From contig JABMMV010000219.1 of NCBI GenBank assembly GCA_013205145.1, forward strand, positions 1 through 46,475: DNA of 46,475 bases, read 5' to 3'. Below, in pieces: positions 15,494 to 23,895 of this stretch (position 1 is its first letter; every line of letters starts with the position of its first letter). The notes under the pieces are model-generated. The model had not been told where the DNA came from. It did not search any database and was given only the letters and a program-made list of their open reading frames with translations. A program made the position numbers and the translations under genes. This DNA is from a bacterium (GTDB taxonomy: Bacteria; Actinomycetota; Acidimicrobiia; Acidimicrobiales; Ilumatobacteraceae).

Positions 15494-16102
15494 ATGCCGT
15501 TGCCGCAAGACATGCTGAACCAGAACGAAGATCTTATTCTCGACATTCACCCCCATTGGTGGTACTTCGCCGAGTCGGTAGGAGTACTTATTCCTGTTGT
15601 CGTCGCCGAAGTATTTATTGCATCAAAAATTGATGACGGATTTTGGAACTTTCTGCCCAAGATCTCGGCTGGCGTATTAGCTCTTACGGCTCTGTGGGTG
15701 GGATGGAAGTACCTCTTGTGGCGCAACACGCATTTTGCTGTCACTTCCTACCGCGTGATTTACCAAAGCGGCTTTTTCTCGAAACAAGGAATTGAAATTC
15801 CTATAGAGCGCGTGAACAATGTGAATTTCAACCAAAGCATTATTGAACGCATACTTGGTGCAGGCGACTTGCTCATTGAATCTGGTGGGCAAGACGGGCA
15901 GCAGCGATTCTCCGACATTCAACGGCCGCAAATTGTGAAGAAAATGTTGCTCGAACAAGTGCAACTTCGCATGGATGGTCGTACCGGAATGCGCACCAAC
16001 GATGTGGCAACTCAATTGGAAAAACTTGAGGGCTTATTGCAGCGTGGTGCAATTACTCGTGAAGAATTCGAAAGAGAAAAACGCAAGATTATTGATTCAT
16101 GA
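15494..16102 (+). CDS. Bacterial PH-domain membrane protein with C-terminal SHOCT segment
   Basis: A 202-residue protein. Two hydrophobic helices (about residues 23-45 and 52-72) are followed by a bPH2/YdbS-type PH domain containing NTHFAVTSYRVIYQSGFFSK, EIPIERVNNVNF and GDLLIESGG. The C-terminal 35 residues (LEKLEGLLQRGAITREEFER) form a SHOCT motif, a short oligomerisation segment in many bacterial membrane proteins. It probably faces the cytoplasm; function unknown. I prefer ATG 15494 (MPLPQDML) because TACTAT lies nine bases upstream; GTG 15467 with AGAGAGG before it is the alternative and adds nine residues. The stop overlaps the next gene as ATGA. Confidence 0.8.
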   Translation: MPLPQDMLNQNEDLILDIHPHWWYFAESVGVLIPVVVAEVFIASKIDDGFWNFLPKISAGVLALTALWVGWKYLLWRNTHFAVTSYRVIYQSGFFSKQGIEIPIERVNNVNFNQSIIERILGAGDLLIESGGQDGQQRFSDIQRPQIVKKMLLEQVQLRMDGRTGMRTNDVATQLEKLEGLLQRGAITREEFEREKRKIIDS

Positions 16103-16782
16103 AAATTGTTAGTCTCGTTCCATCGGTAACGAAAACATTGCTGGCGTGGAATATTGAACCAATTGCATGCACGCGGTTTTGCGAACAGCCCTCCTTGCGT
16201 CATGTAGGAGGTACCAAAGATCCCGATATTGCCGCCATTGTTGCGTTGAAGCCCGACCTTGTGGTTCTTGATCGTGAAGAGAATCGAAAAGAAGATGCCG
16301 AGTCGCTCATTGCGCATGGCCTAGCGGTGTGTGACCTGCACGTGGTGTCGGTGCACGATGTGCAACGTGAAATGCAGCGCTTGTCAGACCTTGTTAGTGG
16401 GCCAACACTGCCGCTCGGCGAACTAGTAGAGCAGGAACAGCGCAGTGTTGCATTTGTTCCTATATGGCGGCGACCATGGATGACCATCAGCCGGGAAACT
16501 TATGGTGCCACCTTGTTGCGGTGTCTCGGCATCCACGTTTTTCAACCCAATTCTCCCGACGCTTACCCCACGCTGCGCGATGAAGATCTCGTGGGTCTCA
16601 ATGCGCAAATGGTTTTGTTGCCAACGGAGCCTTACGTATTTGCCGAGCGCCACATTGCCGAAGTGCAAGAACGTACAGGCATTTCCGACGTGCGCATTAT
16701 TGATGGCAAAGACCTTTTCTGGTGGGGCACTCGCACAAATGACGCGCTCACACGATTAGGCAAGGATCTCGCTCGTTTGTAA
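16099..16782 (+). CDS. Helical-backbone metal-receptor (BtuF/FhuD-fold) protein without signal peptide
   Basis: A 227-residue protein with the fold of periplasmic vitamin B12 or metal-chelate binding proteins. It starts KIVSLVPSVTKTLLAW, then PDIAAIVALKPDLVVLDREEN, and ends in DGKDLFWWGTRT. Unlike transported BtuF proteins it has no signal peptide or lipobox, and no ABC transporter genes are adjacent, so it is probably cytoplasmic. Signal-less relatives are often annotated as cobalamin-binding proteins; the true ligand is unknown. ATGA overlap with the PH-domain gene implies coupled translation. Its stop precedes the promoter of the aldo/keto reductase gene. Confidence 0.75.
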   Translation: MKIVSLVPSVTKTLLAWNIEPIACTRFCEQPSLRHVGGTKDPDIAAIVALKPDLVVLDREENRKEDAESLIAHGLAVCDLHVVSVHDVQREMQRLSDLVSGPTLPLGELVEQEQRSVAFVPIWRRPWMTISRETYGATLLRCLGIHVFQPNSPDAYPTLRDEDLVGLNAQMVLLPTEPYVFAERHIAEVQERTGISDVRIIDGKDLFWWGTRTNDALTRLGKDLARL

Positions 16783-16797
16783 AAGCACTACACCTTG

Positions 16798-16803
16798 TAG
16801 TTT
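16798..16803 (+). promoter_or_regulatory. Candidate -10 box of the aldo/keto reductase gene (TAGTTT)
   Basis: TAGTTT lies six bases before ATG 16810 in a 27-base intergenic gap. GAAGAG between them could be a weak Shine-Dalgarno but is too close to the start. Confidence 0.45.
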
Positions 16804-16809
16804 GAAGAG

Positions 16810-17850
16810 ATGAAATATTCTCCGCTTGGTCGTACCGGAATGCTCGTTTCGCCGTTGTGCCTGGGCAACATGATGTTCGGGTCTTGGGGCAACAGTGACC
16901 ACGACGACTGTGTGCGCATTGTGCATCGCGCCCTCGATGAAGGCATTAACTTTGTAGATACCGCCGATGTGTATTCGGCTGGCGACAGCGAAGTTATTAC
17001 GGGTAAGGCGCTTGCGGGTGGGCGTCGCGACAACGTTATTTTGGCAACTAAATGTCATTTCCCCATTGAGGGCGGGCCATTTGCGGTTGATCGGGCGCCA
17101 AATACTTGGGGTAATAGTCGGCGCCACATTTTGAAGTCATGCGAAGACAGTTTGCGACGGCTGAACACCGACTACATCGACTTGTATCAATTACACCGCC
17201 CCGACACCAATGTGCCCATTGAGGAATCGTTATCGGCGCTCAATGATCTTGTGCATCAAGGCAAAATTCGCGCCTTTGGTACTTCTACGTTTCCAGCAGA
17301 ACACCTCATGGAGGCTGCATGGGTTGCGAGCGACCATCGGTATATTCCCTTCAGCACCGAGCAGCCCCCGTACAGCATTTTTGTGCGGTGGATCGAACGC
17401 GATCTTTTGCCCACGTGTCAAAAATTGAATATGGGAACTTTGGTGTGGAGCCCACTCAACGGTGGGTGGTTGTCTGGCGTGTATCGCGCAAATGCTGCTC
17501 AGCGCAATGAAGGCCGCGCGCAGCGTGCACCTGCTCGTTTCGATGTCAGCGACCCTGCGAACCAAAAGAAAATGAACCTCGTCGAGGATCTCGTGCTCAT
17601 TGCCGACGAAGTAGGGGTCACGCTGGCTCAACTGTCGTTGGCCTGGGTGCTGCATCACCCGGGGGTCACGAGCGCCATCATTGGCCCGCGCATTATGGAG
17701 CATCTCACCACGGTTCTTGGTGCCGATGAAGTGGTATTGAGCCCGGAAATTCTTGACCGTATCGATGCCCTTGTGGCTCCGGGAACAACGGTGACCCCCG
17801 ATGAAGCGCGCTGGGAGACACCTGCATTACGCGCGGAAAACCGCCGCTAG
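16810..17850 (+). CDS. Aldo/keto reductase
   Basis: A 346-residue NADPH-dependent oxidoreductase of the AKR family. The catalytic tetrad is visible as Asp and Tyr in NFVDTADVYSAG, Lys in LATKCHFP and His in LYQLHRPD. The nucleotide-binding C-terminal part contains SPLNGGWLSG and GVTSAIIGPRIMEHL. It resembles the YajO/PdxI-like group of (beta/alpha)8 reductases that act on aldehydes, ketones or sugars; the physiological substrate is unknown. The start is the ATG six bases after a TAGTTT box. The following alpha/beta hydrolase has its own putative promoter overlapping the last codons of this gene. Confidence 0.9.
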   Translation: MKYSPLGRTGMLVSPLCLGNMMFGSWGNSDHDDCVRIVHRALDEGINFVDTADVYSAGDSEVITGKALAGGRRDNVILATKCHFPIEGGPFAVDRAPNTWGNSRRHILKSCEDSLRRLNTDYIDLYQLHRPDTNVPIEESLSALNDLVHQGKIRAFGTSTFPAEHLMEAAWVASDHRYIPFSTEQPPYSIFVRWIERDLLPTCQKLNMGTLVWSPLNGGWLSGVYRANAAQRNEGRAQRAPARFDVSDPANQKKMNLVEDLVLIADEVGVTLAQLSLAWVLHHPGVTSAIIGPRIMEHLTTVLGADEVVLSPEILDRIDALVAPGTTVTPDEARWETPALRAENRR

Positions 17851-17856
17851 TAGAGT
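17851..17856 (+). promoter_or_regulatory. Candidate -10 box of the alpha/beta hydrolase gene (TAGAGT)
   Basis: TAGAGT is six bases before GTG 17863 and directly follows the aldo/keto reductase stop. The same hexamer and spacing occur before the cupredoxin gene on the other strand. Confidence 0.5.
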
Positions 17857-17862
17857 AGGGAA

Positions 17863-18741
17863 GTGCCACAACTTTCTCTTCCTACGGGTCTCACAGTTGA
17901 ATACGAAACTTTTGGAAACTCAGCCGACCCTGCGTTGCTCCTCATTTCAGGTTTCTCGGCGCAGCTCACCTCGTGGCATGAAAATTTATGCAGGCTTTTT
18001 GCTGCACAAAACTTTCACGTCATCCGCTTCGACAATCGTGACTGTGGGCTGTCAACCAAATTAGATGGCGTTGTGGTCGACACCTCTGCAGTCATTACGG
18101 CTGCACTTATGGAAGAGCCCATTCCGGAAGTGCCCTACACGCTGTCGCATATGGCAGCTGATGCAATAGGAGTGCTCGATGGTCTGGGCATTGCCAAAGC
18201 CCACGTGATGGGTGCGTCAATGGGAGGAATGATTGCTCAAACAGTTGCCATTGAACATCCGCATCGCGTGTTGTCGCTCACTTCAGTCATGTCGCAGCCT
18301 GGTGAGCCCGAAGTGGGGCAACCCACAGCTGAAGCAATGGAGTCGTTTTTTACGCCTCCTCCTACTTCGCGCGAAGAGTATTTAGATTCTTCGGCTTCGT
18401 GGCTGGTGTGGCACTCGAAGAGATATCGCGACGCTCAACGTACGCGCGCGCAAGCTGCGGTTGATTTCGACAGAAGTTTCTACCCAGAAGGTGGGCCGCG
18501 GCAACTTGCAGCAATTTATGCAAGTGGTCGCCGTGCTGAAGGATTAGCAAAACTCACTATGCCAACGCTTGTGCTACACGGCCTCGACGACACGCTCATC
18601 GCACCAGATGGTGGAGAGCGCACTGCGGAAATTATTCCGGGGGCAAAACTCGTGATGCTGGAAGACATGGGGCATGATCTGCCCGAACCATTGTGGCCGC
18701 GGTATGTTTCAGAATTTCTCGAGTTAACTGCTCGCGTCTAA
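17863..18741 (+). CDS. Alpha/beta-fold hydrolase
   Basis: A 292-residue alpha/beta hydrolase with a nucleophile elbow GASMGG (Ser about 119), an acid residue in VLHGLDDTLI and the catalytic His in DMGHDLPEPL. The RFDNRDCGLSTK segment is common in esterases and lipases of the aclacinomycin methylesterase/TesE-like group. It is probably an esterase or lactonase of the cytoplasm, as there is no signal peptide. The GTG start lies six bases after TAGAGT, with AGGGAA directly before it. It is followed by the racemase gene after about 40 bases and may be co-transcribed with the lipid-metabolism genes that follow. Confidence 0.85.
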   Translation: MPQLSLPTGLTVEYETFGNSADPALLLISGFSAQLTSWHENLCRLFAAQNFHVIRFDNRDCGLSTKLDGVVVDTSAVITAALMEEPIPEVPYTLSHMAADAIGVLDGLGIAKAHVMGASMGGMIAQTVAIEHPHRVLSLTSVMSQPGEPEVGQPTAEAMESFFTPPPTSREEYLDSSASWLVWHSKRYRDAQRTRAQAAVDFDRSFYPEGGPRQLAAIYASGRRAEGLAKLTMPTLVLHGLDDTLIAPDGGERTAEIIPGAKLVMLEDMGHDLPEPLWPRYVSEFLELTARV

Positions 18742-18782
18742 CAACTCTTACATCAACAATTCATAGAAAAAGGAATGAAATT

Positions 18783-19940
18783 ATGGCTGGTCCACTGAGC
18801 GGTTATCGGGTCATTGAAATTGCAGGCATCGGGCCGGGTCCTTTTGCTGCAATGTTGTTGTCAGATCTTGGCGCCGAGGTTATTCGCGTTGAGCGGGCAC
18901 AGTCGGTGCGTGGGCCAGTACCCGAAACCCCTCACTTCGACATTTTGTTGCGTGGTCGCCGCAACATCGCCATCGATTTGAAAAACCCCGCAGGAGTAGA
19001 AACGCTGTTAACTCTGGTTGAAGGCGCCGATGCAATTATTGAAGGTTTTCGACCTGGAGTAATGGAGCGCTTAGGTATTGGGCCCGACGTATGTTTGGCG
19101 CGCAACCCGAAAGTGGTGTTTGGTCGCATGACGGGTTGGGGTCAAACTGGTATGTATGGGCCAGCTGCTGGTCACGACATCAACTACATCTCGCTTGCTG
19201 GTGCATTGAAGCACTTTGGCCGTGCTGGTGAAATGCCTACACCTCCACTCAATATGGTGGGCGACTTTGGTGGTGGCGGTATGTTCCTCGCTCTCGGAGT
19301 GGTGGCTGCATTGTTGGAGGCTCAAAAAAGTGGCAAGGGTCAGGTAGTAGACACTGCAATGGTCGATGGCACTGCGGTGCTCATGAGCATGTTCTGGGCA
19401 ATGAAAAATGTCGGAATGTTCAACGAAGATGAGCCCGGAACTAACCTGCTCGATACTGGTGCGCACTTTTATGACGTGTACAAGTGCAAAGACGGTGAAT
19501 ATGTTTCGCTCGGTTCCATTGAGCCGCAGTTTTACGCGGAACTCATGCGCCTTACTGGCCTTGAAGGTGACCCCGAGTTCGCCAAGCAAATGGATAAATC
19601 GCAGTGGCCACATTTGAAGGCGCGTCTTGCTGAAGTGTTTGCAGCAAAAACGCAGCGCGAGTGGTGCGACATTATGGAGGCAACCGACGTGTGTTTTGCA
19701 CCGGTACTTTCAATGAGCCAAGCGGCTCAACACCCACACAACGTTGAACGTAAAACATTTGTTGAGCATGGTGGCGTCATGCAGCCATCGCCTGCACCAC
19801 GTTTTTCTCGCACACAGAGCGAACTCACGTTGACGCCTGCGCATGCTGGTCAGCACACGCGCGAGGTGCTTGAAATTTGTGGCTTTGGCGCTGCAGATAT
19901 AGATGCACTTGTCGCTAGCGGCGCAGTGAAAGAAGCCTGA
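18783..19940 (+). CDS. Alpha-methylacyl-CoA racemase (CaiB/BaiF family)
   Basis: A 385-residue member of the CaiB/BaiF class III CoA-transferase family. Two catalytic residues known from mycobacterial alpha-methylacyl-CoA racemase are in place: His131 in AGHDINYIS and Asp161 in MVGDFGGGGM. It begins GPLSGYRVIEIAGIGPGPF as racemases do. These enzymes invert the 2-methyl stereocentre of branched acyl-CoAs before beta-oxidation, for example of phytanate-derived or sterol side chains. The start is ATG 18783 with AAGGAATG upstream; the track ORF begins 30 codons too early. A PhyH-family gene 15 kb upstream may be functionally linked, which is speculation. The PIG-L gene starts three bases downstream. 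Confidence 0.92.
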   Translation: MAGPLSGYRVIEIAGIGPGPFAAMLLSDLGAEVIRVERAQSVRGPVPETPHFDILLRGRRNIAIDLKNPAGVETLLTLVEGADAIIEGFRPGVMERLGIGPDVCLARNPKVVFGRMTGWGQTGMYGPAAGHDINYISLAGALKHFGRAGEMPTPPLNMVGDFGGGGMFLALGVVAALLEAQKSGKGQVVDTAMVDGTAVLMSMFWAMKNVGMFNEDEPGTNLLDTGAHFYDVYKCKDGEYVSLGSIEPQFYAELMRLTGLEGDPEFAKQMDKSQWPHLKARLAEVFAAKTQREWCDIMEATDVCFAPVLSMSQAAQHPHNVERKTFVEHGGVMQPSPAPRFSRTQSELTLTPAHAGQHTREVLEICGFGAADIDALVASGAVKEA

Positions 19941-19943
19941 GGC

Positions 19944-20741
19944 GTGGGAGTACTTGTTGCATTTCATGCTCACCCCGACGACGAAAGTATTTCTTCAGGG
20001 GGAACACTTGCCAGAGCAGTGAAAGAAGGGCACACGGTTGTTCTCGTGGTGGCTACGGGTGGAGAACATGGTCAGCGTCCGCCTGACGTTGATGATGCGG
20101 AAGCTCTTGCAGCGGTACGGCATCGCGAAACGCAAGAGTCGTGTGCAGTGCTCGGCATCCAACATTTGGAGTGGCTGGGGTATCACGACAGTGGAATGAC
20201 CGGATGGCCACAAAATAGCGACAAGCGTGCTTTCATGAACGCGCCAGTGGAAGAAGCCGCAGAACAGCTTGCTGCAATTTTAAAAAAGTATGACGCAACG
20301 GTGCTCACCACTTACGACTGGCATGGCAACTATGGCCACCCCGATCATATTTCGGTGCACAAAGTGGGCTACCGCGCTGCAGAAATTGCTGGCGTGAGCG
20401 AAGTGTATGAAGCAACAATGAACCGCGACTCATTTCGCCGCTTGCAGGAAATGGCACGTAGTTCTGGCGAAGTTGCCGAAGGTGAAGAATTCGATGTCGA
20501 TGGGCCAGCCGACGATGGTAACCCAATGGGAATGCCGGAAAATGAGTTAACGCACCGCATCGACGTAAGTAACTATTTAGATCAAAAGCGTGAGTCGTTG
20601 TTCAAACACGCCAGCCAAATTACTGACAGCAGTTTTGTATCGAAAATGCCACCAGAAATTTTTGCCATTGCTTTTGGCACAGAGTGGTTTTTGAAGCGTG
20701 GAGTTCCTACTGAACCAAAACAAGACTGGATTTTTTCATGA
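19944..20741 (+). CDS. PIG-L (LmbE) family deacetylase
   Basis: A 265-residue zinc-dependent N-acetyl-glucosaminyl deacetylase-like protein. The metal-binding signature is AHAHPDDES (about residues 7-15), and the third metal ligand lies in GNYGHPDHISVH. The family includes MshB and Mca of mycothiol metabolism and antibiotic tailoring deacetylases. Without an alignment I cannot say whether this is Mca-like; no other mycothiol gene is nearby. The GTG is three bases after the racemase stop with GAGGC just upstream, and the stop overlaps the next gene as ATGA, so it sits in the middle of an operon. Confidence 0.85.
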   Translation: MGVLVAFHAHPDDESISSGGTLARAVKEGHTVVLVVATGGEHGQRPPDVDDAEALAAVRHRETQESCAVLGIQHLEWLGYHDSGMTGWPQNSDKRAFMNAPVEEAAEQLAAILKKYDATVLTTYDWHGNYGHPDHISVHKVGYRAAEIAGVSEVYEATMNRDSFRRLQEMARSSGEVAEGEEFDVDGPADDGNPMGMPENELTHRIDVSNYLDQKRESLFKHASQITDSSFVSKMPPEIFAIAFGTEWFLKRGVPTEPKQDWIFS

Positions 20742-21304
20742 GCGTGCGCTTACACCTTGTGCGTCACGGCAGGGCAGCAGCGGGTTGGAACGTTGACCGC
20801 GACCCAGCACTCGATGAACTTGGTCAGCAACAAGCAGTTGATGTTGCGCAGTTATTAGCGAGCCTTGGCCCGTTGCCGGTGTATTCAAGCCCATTGCGTA
20901 GGTGTCAAGAAACTTCTGGCCCGTTGAGCACACTATGGAACACCGTTCCAATTATTGAAGCGCGTGTGGCTGAAATTCCTTCGCCGGCCGGTGTTGCACT
21001 TGAAGAACGCGGCGAATGGTTGCGTGTTGCAATGGCTGGCACATGGACACAACTAGGAATAAGCGATGGCGATGTTTATACGCAGTATCGCCGAGACCTC
21101 TTAGATACTCTGAGTGCACTACCACACGATGCTGTGATCTTTAGCCACTTCATTGCAATCAACGTGGTCATTGGTGAGGCGTTGTCCGACGATCGCCTTG
21201 TGGTGAAGAGCCTCGATAACTGTTCGGTCACATCAGTGCTCATTCATGAGGGAACATTCACTATTGAAGCAATGGGCCGCGAAGCCGACACCCTCATTCG
21301 CTGA
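20738..21304 (+). CDS. Histidine phosphatase superfamily protein (phosphoglycerate-mutase-like)
   Basis: A 188-residue member of the branch-1 histidine phosphatases. The phospho-accepting His is in LVRHGRA (His10), an Arg in SSPLRRCQET binds phosphate, and the second catalytic His is in IFSHFIAIN. The protein probably removes phosphate from a small metabolite; homology alone does not give the substrate. It overlaps the PIG-L stop by four bases (ATGA), so the two are translationally coupled. The next gene has its own TAGATT box 23 bases downstream of this gene's stop. Confidence 0.85.
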   Translation: MSVRLHLVRHGRAAAGWNVDRDPALDELGQQQAVDVAQLLASLGPLPVYSSPLRRCQETSGPLSTLWNTVPIIEARVAEIPSPAGVALEERGEWLRVAMAGTWTQLGISDGDVYTQYRRDLLDTLSALPHDAVIFSHFIAINVVIGEALSDDRLVVKSLDNCSVTSVLIHEGTFTIEAMGREADTLIR

Positions 21305-21314
21305 AAAAATCGGA

Positions 21315-21320
21315 TAGATT
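21315..21320 (+). promoter_or_regulatory. Candidate -10 box of the small membrane protein gene (TAGATT)
   Basis: TAGATT lies six bases before GTG 21327, with TTAAGA between and no Shine-Dalgarno. Confidence 0.45.
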
Positions 21321-21326
21321 TTAAGA

Positions 21327-21695
21327 GTGCTCGCATTACTTTTGAAAGATCTTCACGCCAACTGGACGTGGGTCGTCATTATCGGTAACGGCCTTGCGGG
21401 AGTGTGGTCTTTAGGCGCACATCGCATTGAAAACTTACGCACCCGTGCTTTGTGGTGGTATATCGCATTCGTAGAAGTTGCGGTCTTCGTGCAGGTAGGC
21501 ATGGGCGTTGCCTTGGTGAACCATTACAAACTCGAGTTCCCGCAGTTCCATGCGTTCTATGGCTTCGTTGCCATCATTGCAATTGCCATTATTTACTCTT
21601 ATCGCAGTCAACTGAAAGGCAAGTTGTATTTGCTGTACGGCGGAGGAAGTTTGTTCCTCATGGGTCTTGGGATCCGCGCCATGCTCGTTGGCTAA
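21327..21695 (+). CDS. Small four-helix membrane protein, unknown function
   Basis: A 122-residue integral membrane protein with four hydrophobic segments at about 13-33, 44-65, 73-90 and 98-120. Short charged loops contain HRIENLRTR and SYRSQLKGK. I do not recognise a named family, although similar four-helix proteins are common in actinobacteria. It starts at GTG six bases after a TAGATT box, hence probably leaderless. The stop TAA runs straight into the A-tract and long hairpin that separates it from convergent pckG. Confidence 0.75.
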   Translation: MLALLLKDLHANWTWVVIIGNGLAGVWSLGAHRIENLRTRALWWYIAFVEVAVFVQVGMGVALVNHYKLEFPQFHAFYGFVAIIAIAIIYSYRSQLKGKLYLLYGGGSLFLMGLGIRAMLVG

Positions 21696-21755
21696 AAAAA
21701 GAGGGTTCTCGGCGCGGTATGTACCGTAAATCGGGACATACCGCGCCGAGAACCC
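21694..21755 (-). terminator. Strong terminator with perfect 20-bp stem, oriented for pckG
   Basis: A perfect inverted repeat (arms 21703-21722 and 21736-21755, each starting GGGTTCTCGG when read outward-in) encloses a 13-base loop. On the minus strand the stem is followed by CTCTTTTTTT, a good U-tract, so it terminates pckG. On the plus strand only TTC follows, so termination of the membrane-protein gene would rely on the stem alone. Confidence 0.9.
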
Positions 21756-21781
21756 TTCACAACCCTTGAACTCTTGATTGT

Positions 21782-23572
21782 TTAAGCGAGCGCCTTTTCG
21801 AGCGAGTCGAGGGCTGCTGTCAATTGCTGTGGCAACTTTGCACCAAAGGTTGCATAGTGCTCACGAATTTGTGGAACAGCTTCAAGCCAGCCCGCTGTGT
21901 CGAGCGACAATAACGTGCTCATGTCGGCGGCATCTACTTTCAAACCAGAGGTATCGAGGTCGCTCACAACAGGCAAGTTGCCAATAGGAGTTTCTACTGC
22001 ACCAGCAGTTCCGTCGACGCGCTCAAAGACCCACTTCAACACGCGGCTGTTTTCGCCGTATCCCGGCCACAAGAAACGGCCATCGGTATCGCGGCGGAAC
22101 CAGTTCACAAAGAAGATTTGTGGCAAGTTCTCTGGTTTGGCTTTGCTTCCCAACTTCAACCAGTGACCAAAGTAATCGGCCATGTTGTAGCCGCAGAAGG
22201 GGAGCATTGCCATGGGATCGAATCGCAAGTTGCCAACGGCGCCAGCCTGAGCAGCAGTGGTCTCTGAAGCCATGATGGAGCCAAGGAATACGCCGTGCTC
22301 CCAGTTGAATGCCTGAGTGACGAGAGGAACCGTGGTGCGACGGCGACCACCAAAGAGAATTGCCGAGATCGGCACACCCTTCGGATCTTCCCATTCAGCC
22401 GCAATTGACGGGCACTGTTCTGCCGGTGCGGTAAAGCGTGCATTGGGGTGAGCTGCTGGAGTTTCTGTTTCTGGAGTCCAGGCATTGCCCTTCCAGTCGG
22501 TGGCACGTGCTGGAGCATCGTCGCTCATGCCTTCCCACCACACATCGCCGTCTGGGGTGAGTGCTGTGTTAGTGAAAAGCGAATTGCCCCACAATGTTTC
22601 CATTGCATTGGCGTTGGTGTCGTAGCCGGTTCCTGGTGCAACACCAAAGAAGCCAGCTTCCGGATTGATGGCGTACAAGCGACCATCTTCGCCAAATTTC
22701 ATCCAGCAAATGTCGTCACCAATAGTTTCAGCCTTCCAACCTGGAATGGTGGGAACAAGCATGGCGAGGTTGGTCTTGCCACAAGCCGATGGGAATGCGG
22801 CTGCAATATATTTAGCAACGCCCTGCGGGTTGGTGAGTTTCAAAATGAGCATGTGCTCGGCAAGCCATCCGTCGTCACGAGCCATGACAGAGGCAATGCG
22901 CAACGCAAAGCACTTCTTTCCAAGCAGCGCGTTGCCGCCGTAGCCAGAACCAAAGCTCCAAATTTCACGTGTCTCGGGGAAGTGAACGATGTACTTGTTG
23001 TCGGGGTTGCATGGCCATGAAGAATCGGCCTGACCTGGCGCGAGTGGCGCACCAACAGAGTGAACGCAAGGAACCCATTGGCTGTTGCCGAGTACGTCGA
23101 GTGCGCCTTGACCCATACGGGTCATAATGCGCATGCTCACTGCAACATACGCAGAGTCGGTGAGTTGAACACCAATATGTGCGATGGGTGAACCAAGTGG
23201 GCCCATTGAGAAGGGCACCACGTACATCGTGCGACCCTTCATTGCGCCAGCGTAGAGCGACTTCATTTCTCCACGCATCACTTCTGGCTGACGCCAGTTG
23301 TTGTTGGGGCCAGCATCAGATTCATTAGCTGAACAAATAAAGGTGCGATCTTCTACGCGTGCAACGTCGCCCGGGTCGGAGTGCGCGTAGTAACTGTTGG
23401 GGCGCTTTGCCTCATCGAGTTTGGTGAAGGTTCCCGCATCAACGAGTGACTGGCACAGTTGGTTGTACTCGTCGGCGGTTCCGTCGCACCAGTGAATGTT
23501 TTGAGGTTGCAAAATTGCAGCCCACTCATCTACCCATGATTTTAACTTTGCGTTAGTTGTGGTGGCGCTCAT
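21782..23572 (-). CDS. pckG: Phosphoenolpyruvate carboxykinase (GTP)
   Basis: A 596-residue GTP-dependent PEPCK, the type used by actinobacteria and animals. Visible motifs include the substrate loop [26 protein letters not shown], the P-loop FPSACGKTN with the conserved hyper-reactive Cys, [10 protein letters not shown] for metal and nucleotide, and [12 protein letters not shown]. It converts oxaloacetate and GTP to PEP, CO2 and GDP at the gluconeogenic branch point. I use ATG 23572 with AGGAG eight bases upstream; the track ORF adds 14 residues. It has about 50 bases of predicted leader containing a near-perfect palindrome, and a strong terminator 27 bases after its stop. Confidence 0.97.
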   Translation of the reverse strand: MSATTTNAKLKSWVDEWAAILQPQNIHWCDGTADEYNQLCQSLVDAGTFTKLDEAKRPNSYYAHSDPGDVARVEDRTFICSANESDAGPNNNWRQPEVMRGEMKSLYAGAMKGRTMYVVPFSMGPLGSPIAHIGVQLTDSAYVAVSMRIMTRMGQGALDVLGNSQWVPCVHSVGAPLAPGQADSSWPCNPDNKYIVHFPETREIWSFGSGYGGNALLGKKCFALRIASVMARDDGWLAEHMLILKLTNPQGVAKYIAAAFPSACGKTNLAMLVPTIPGWKAETIGDDICWMKFGEDGRLYAINPEAGFFGVAPGTGYDTNANAMETLWGNSLFTNTALTPDGDVWWEGMSDDAPARATDWKGNAWTPETETPAAHPNARFTAPAEQCPSIAAEWEDPKGVPISAILFGGRRRTTVPLVTQAFNWEHGVFLGSIMASETTAAQAGAVGNLRFDPMAMLPFCGYNMADYFGHWLKLGSKAKPENLPQIFFVNWFRRDTDGRFLWPGYGENSRVLKWVFERVDGTAGAVETPIGNLPVVSDLDTSGLKVDAADMSTLLSLDTAGWLEAVPQIREHYATFGAKLPQQLTAALDSLEKALA

Positions 23573-23596
23573 AGTGGGCACTCCTGTGTGAAGCCA

Positions 23597-23614
23597 ATGT
23601 CGGCGCGCCGGCAT
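23597..23614. repeat. 18-bp near-perfect palindrome in the pckG leader
   Basis: ATGTCGGCGCGCCGGCAT is symmetric except for one position (a G-T wobble in RNA). It lies 25 bases upstream of the pckG start, between the candidate promoter and the Shine-Dalgarno. It could be a repressor operator or a leader hairpin. Confidence 0.5.
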
Positions 23615-23631
23615 CGAGTGAATTGGGGGAT

Positions 23632-23660
23632 GACATATTCTTACGTACTAGTGACGACAA
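23632..23660 (-). promoter_or_regulatory. Candidate pckG promoter
   Basis: On the minus strand TTGTCG (23660-23655) and TATGTC (23637-23632) are exactly 17 bases apart. The -10 match is weak, but spacing and position in a 97-base gap between the cold-shock-like gene and pckG fit. Confidence 0.3.
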
Positions 23661-23669
23661 AGAGAAATG

Positions 23670-23891
23670 TTACGACCCAGGAGTTGCCATGTCAGATTCA
23701 GAGCCAAGGCTGAGACGTGTGGCACGCCCGTTTTCATCGAGGGTGAAAACTACTCGTTGACCTTGACGCAACATCCGAAAGAGGGAACCCTCGAGCGCAT
23801 TGGGCGCAAGGATGTAGTCGGCGAGGTCGGTATCGCACATGATGACTCCGTCGCCGGAGCCTGGGTCGTACGCTTTGACGATCCCTTGCAT
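23670..23891 (-). CDS. Cold-shock-like OB-fold protein
   Basis: A 73-residue protein that begins MQGIVKAYDPGSGDGVIMCD and continues with FRMLRQGQRVVFTLDENGRA, the pattern of a cold-shock-domain beta barrel. The usual RNA-binding motif KGYGFI is replaced by GDGVIM and the second motif is not obvious, so nucleic-acid binding may be altered. It starts four bases after the rpmB stop, so it is probably co-transcribed with the ribosomal protein. The track shows a 135-residue ORF, but its first 62 residues are an out-of-frame reading of rpmB. Function otherwise unknown. Confidence 0.7.
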   Translation of the reverse strand: MQGIVKAYDPGSGDGVIMCDTDLADYILAPNALEGSLFRMLRQGQRVVFTLDENGRATRLSLGSESDMATPGS

Positions 23892-23895
23892 TGGT

